Source: an uncultured Eubacterium sp. (GTDB lineage Bacteria > Bacillota > Clostridia > Lachnospirales > Lachnospiraceae). From it: a DNA stretch of 7,648 nucleotides. The notes below the pieces were generated by a model, which had not been told where the DNA came from, did no database searches, and was given only the letters and a program-made list of their open reading frames with translations. Below are positions 7,225-7,648 of the stretch, piece after piece. The number at the start of each line of letters is the position of its first letter. Positions within the stretch are counted from its first letter, which is position 1. The position numbers and the translations under genes were made by a program. The stretch covers positions 1-7,648 of the forward strand of contig CAMODP010000083.1 of assembly GCA_946611445.1 (NCBI GenBank). The letters are read 5' to 3'.

Positions 7225-7648
7225 CGGCCGGGGGCAGCAGCAACTGTGCCGGGATTGACGCCGTCAGGGACAGCATCACTGCCAGGACTTCAAGTTCTCC
7301 GGGCACAAGAAGTACTAAGCTTTCCGCAGTTTCCTTTATCTCCGAAAGGGGCTGAAGGCGTTCTCACTTCATGTGTTTTGAAGATGACCAAGGTTTTGCT
7401 GTGAGCCGCCGTTCACTGTCGGAAACTGAGGACAGCTAAGAACTTCTATGTACCCTCCGAAATTCAGTCCGGGCAGTGCAGCTGTCCCATCCGGCTGTGG
7501 GCCTGAATGCTTTGACATGCTCATGCGGTGAGCTGCTTAAAAAGACAGCCTGACTCCAGCCGGCGCAAGGCGGGGAATACCCTATTCGGACGCCTTCAGC
7601 GAGTACGTGCCCGAGACCGGCCGAATCTTAGATGGTCACGGAAGGCTT
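7225..7648 (+). ncRNA. Large structured non-coding RNA, candidate OLE RNA (3' end beyond window)
   Basis: More than 400 bases after xseA carry no credible gene but many perfect helices. Examples are TGTGCC 7245-7250 with GGCACA 7302-7307; TGAC 7256-7259 with GTCA 7263-7266; AGGAC 7284-7288 with GTTCT 7294-7298; CTCC/GGGG closing a GAAA tetraloop (7340-7351); CTGTC 7416-7420 with GACAG 7431-7435; ATTCAG 7462-7467 with CTGAAT 7503-7508; GCTCA 7519-7523 with TGAGC 7529-7533; and AAGGCG 7567-7572 with CGCCTT 7591-7596, which encloses GAATA/TATTC with a CCC loop. OLE RNA is about 600 nt, occurs in Firmicutes, and is known from the operon region holding nusB, xseA, ispA and dxs. It binds membrane-associated Oap proteins. 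The position and size here fit. The 5' end is a guess. The structured-RNA call is good; the OLE identity is inferred from context, not from an alignment. Confidence 0.62.

Noticed and set aside
7222..7404. 60-residue plus-strand frame after xseA as xseB or a small protein
   Set aside because: Its Pro/Gly/Leu-rich translation lacks the helical, acidic pattern of XseB, and it overlaps several hairpins of the structured RNA region.
7217..7648. RNase P RNA, tmRNA or 6S RNA
   Set aside because: I do not see the conserved RNase P core sequences, the tmRNA tRNA-like ends and tag frame, or a single long rod with a central bubble as in 6S. The length and position also do not fit these.

Overview
The window is a stretch of Gram-positive, low-redundancy chromosome with closely packed genes, all on the + strand. 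By eye it is moderately GC-rich. The gene content and order (a YqhY-type Asp23/Gls24 protein, then nusB, then xseA), the AGGAGG-type ribosome binding sites and the TTG start point to a Clostridia-class Firmicute, probably Lachnospiraceae-like. That taxonomic placement is inference.

Layout. Bases 1-1180 hold the 3' part of a secreted or surface-type GH3 beta-N-acetylhexosaminidase (NagZ family). It enters the window through a Gly/Ala-rich tandem-repeat linker, so its true start is upstream. A 78-bp gap with a plausible sigma-A promoter leads to prfC (peptide chain release factor 3, 1259-2851). After 81 bp comes an ABC-F ATPase (2933-4807) of no assigned subclass, so two ribosome-acting proteins sit side by side. 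The 134-bp gap after it has a good extended -10 promoter and a hairpin followed by a U run. It opens a new transcription unit: Asp23/Gls24-family protein (4942-5325), nusB (about 5364-5876) and xseA (5873-7216). The nusB and xseA reading frames overlap, which suggests translational coupling. Compared with the Bacillus order accBC-yqhY-nusB-folD-xseA-xseB-ispA, folD is missing between nusB and xseA, and xseB does not directly follow xseA.

The most interesting part is 7217-7648. It has no credible gene, but it is dense in short perfect helices, including a nested 6+5 bp hairpin, a GAAA-capped stem, a UGCGG-loop stem and a 6-bp stem enclosing alternative hairpins. It runs off the end of the window. 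A large structured RNA downstream of nusB-xseA, in the neighbourhood that normally leads to ispA/dxs, is where OLE (ornate, large, extremophilic) RNA is found in Firmicutes. I therefore call it the 5' two-thirds or so of an OLE-type RNA. The structured nature is seen in the sequence. The OLE identity rests on genomic context and size and needs a covariance-model search.
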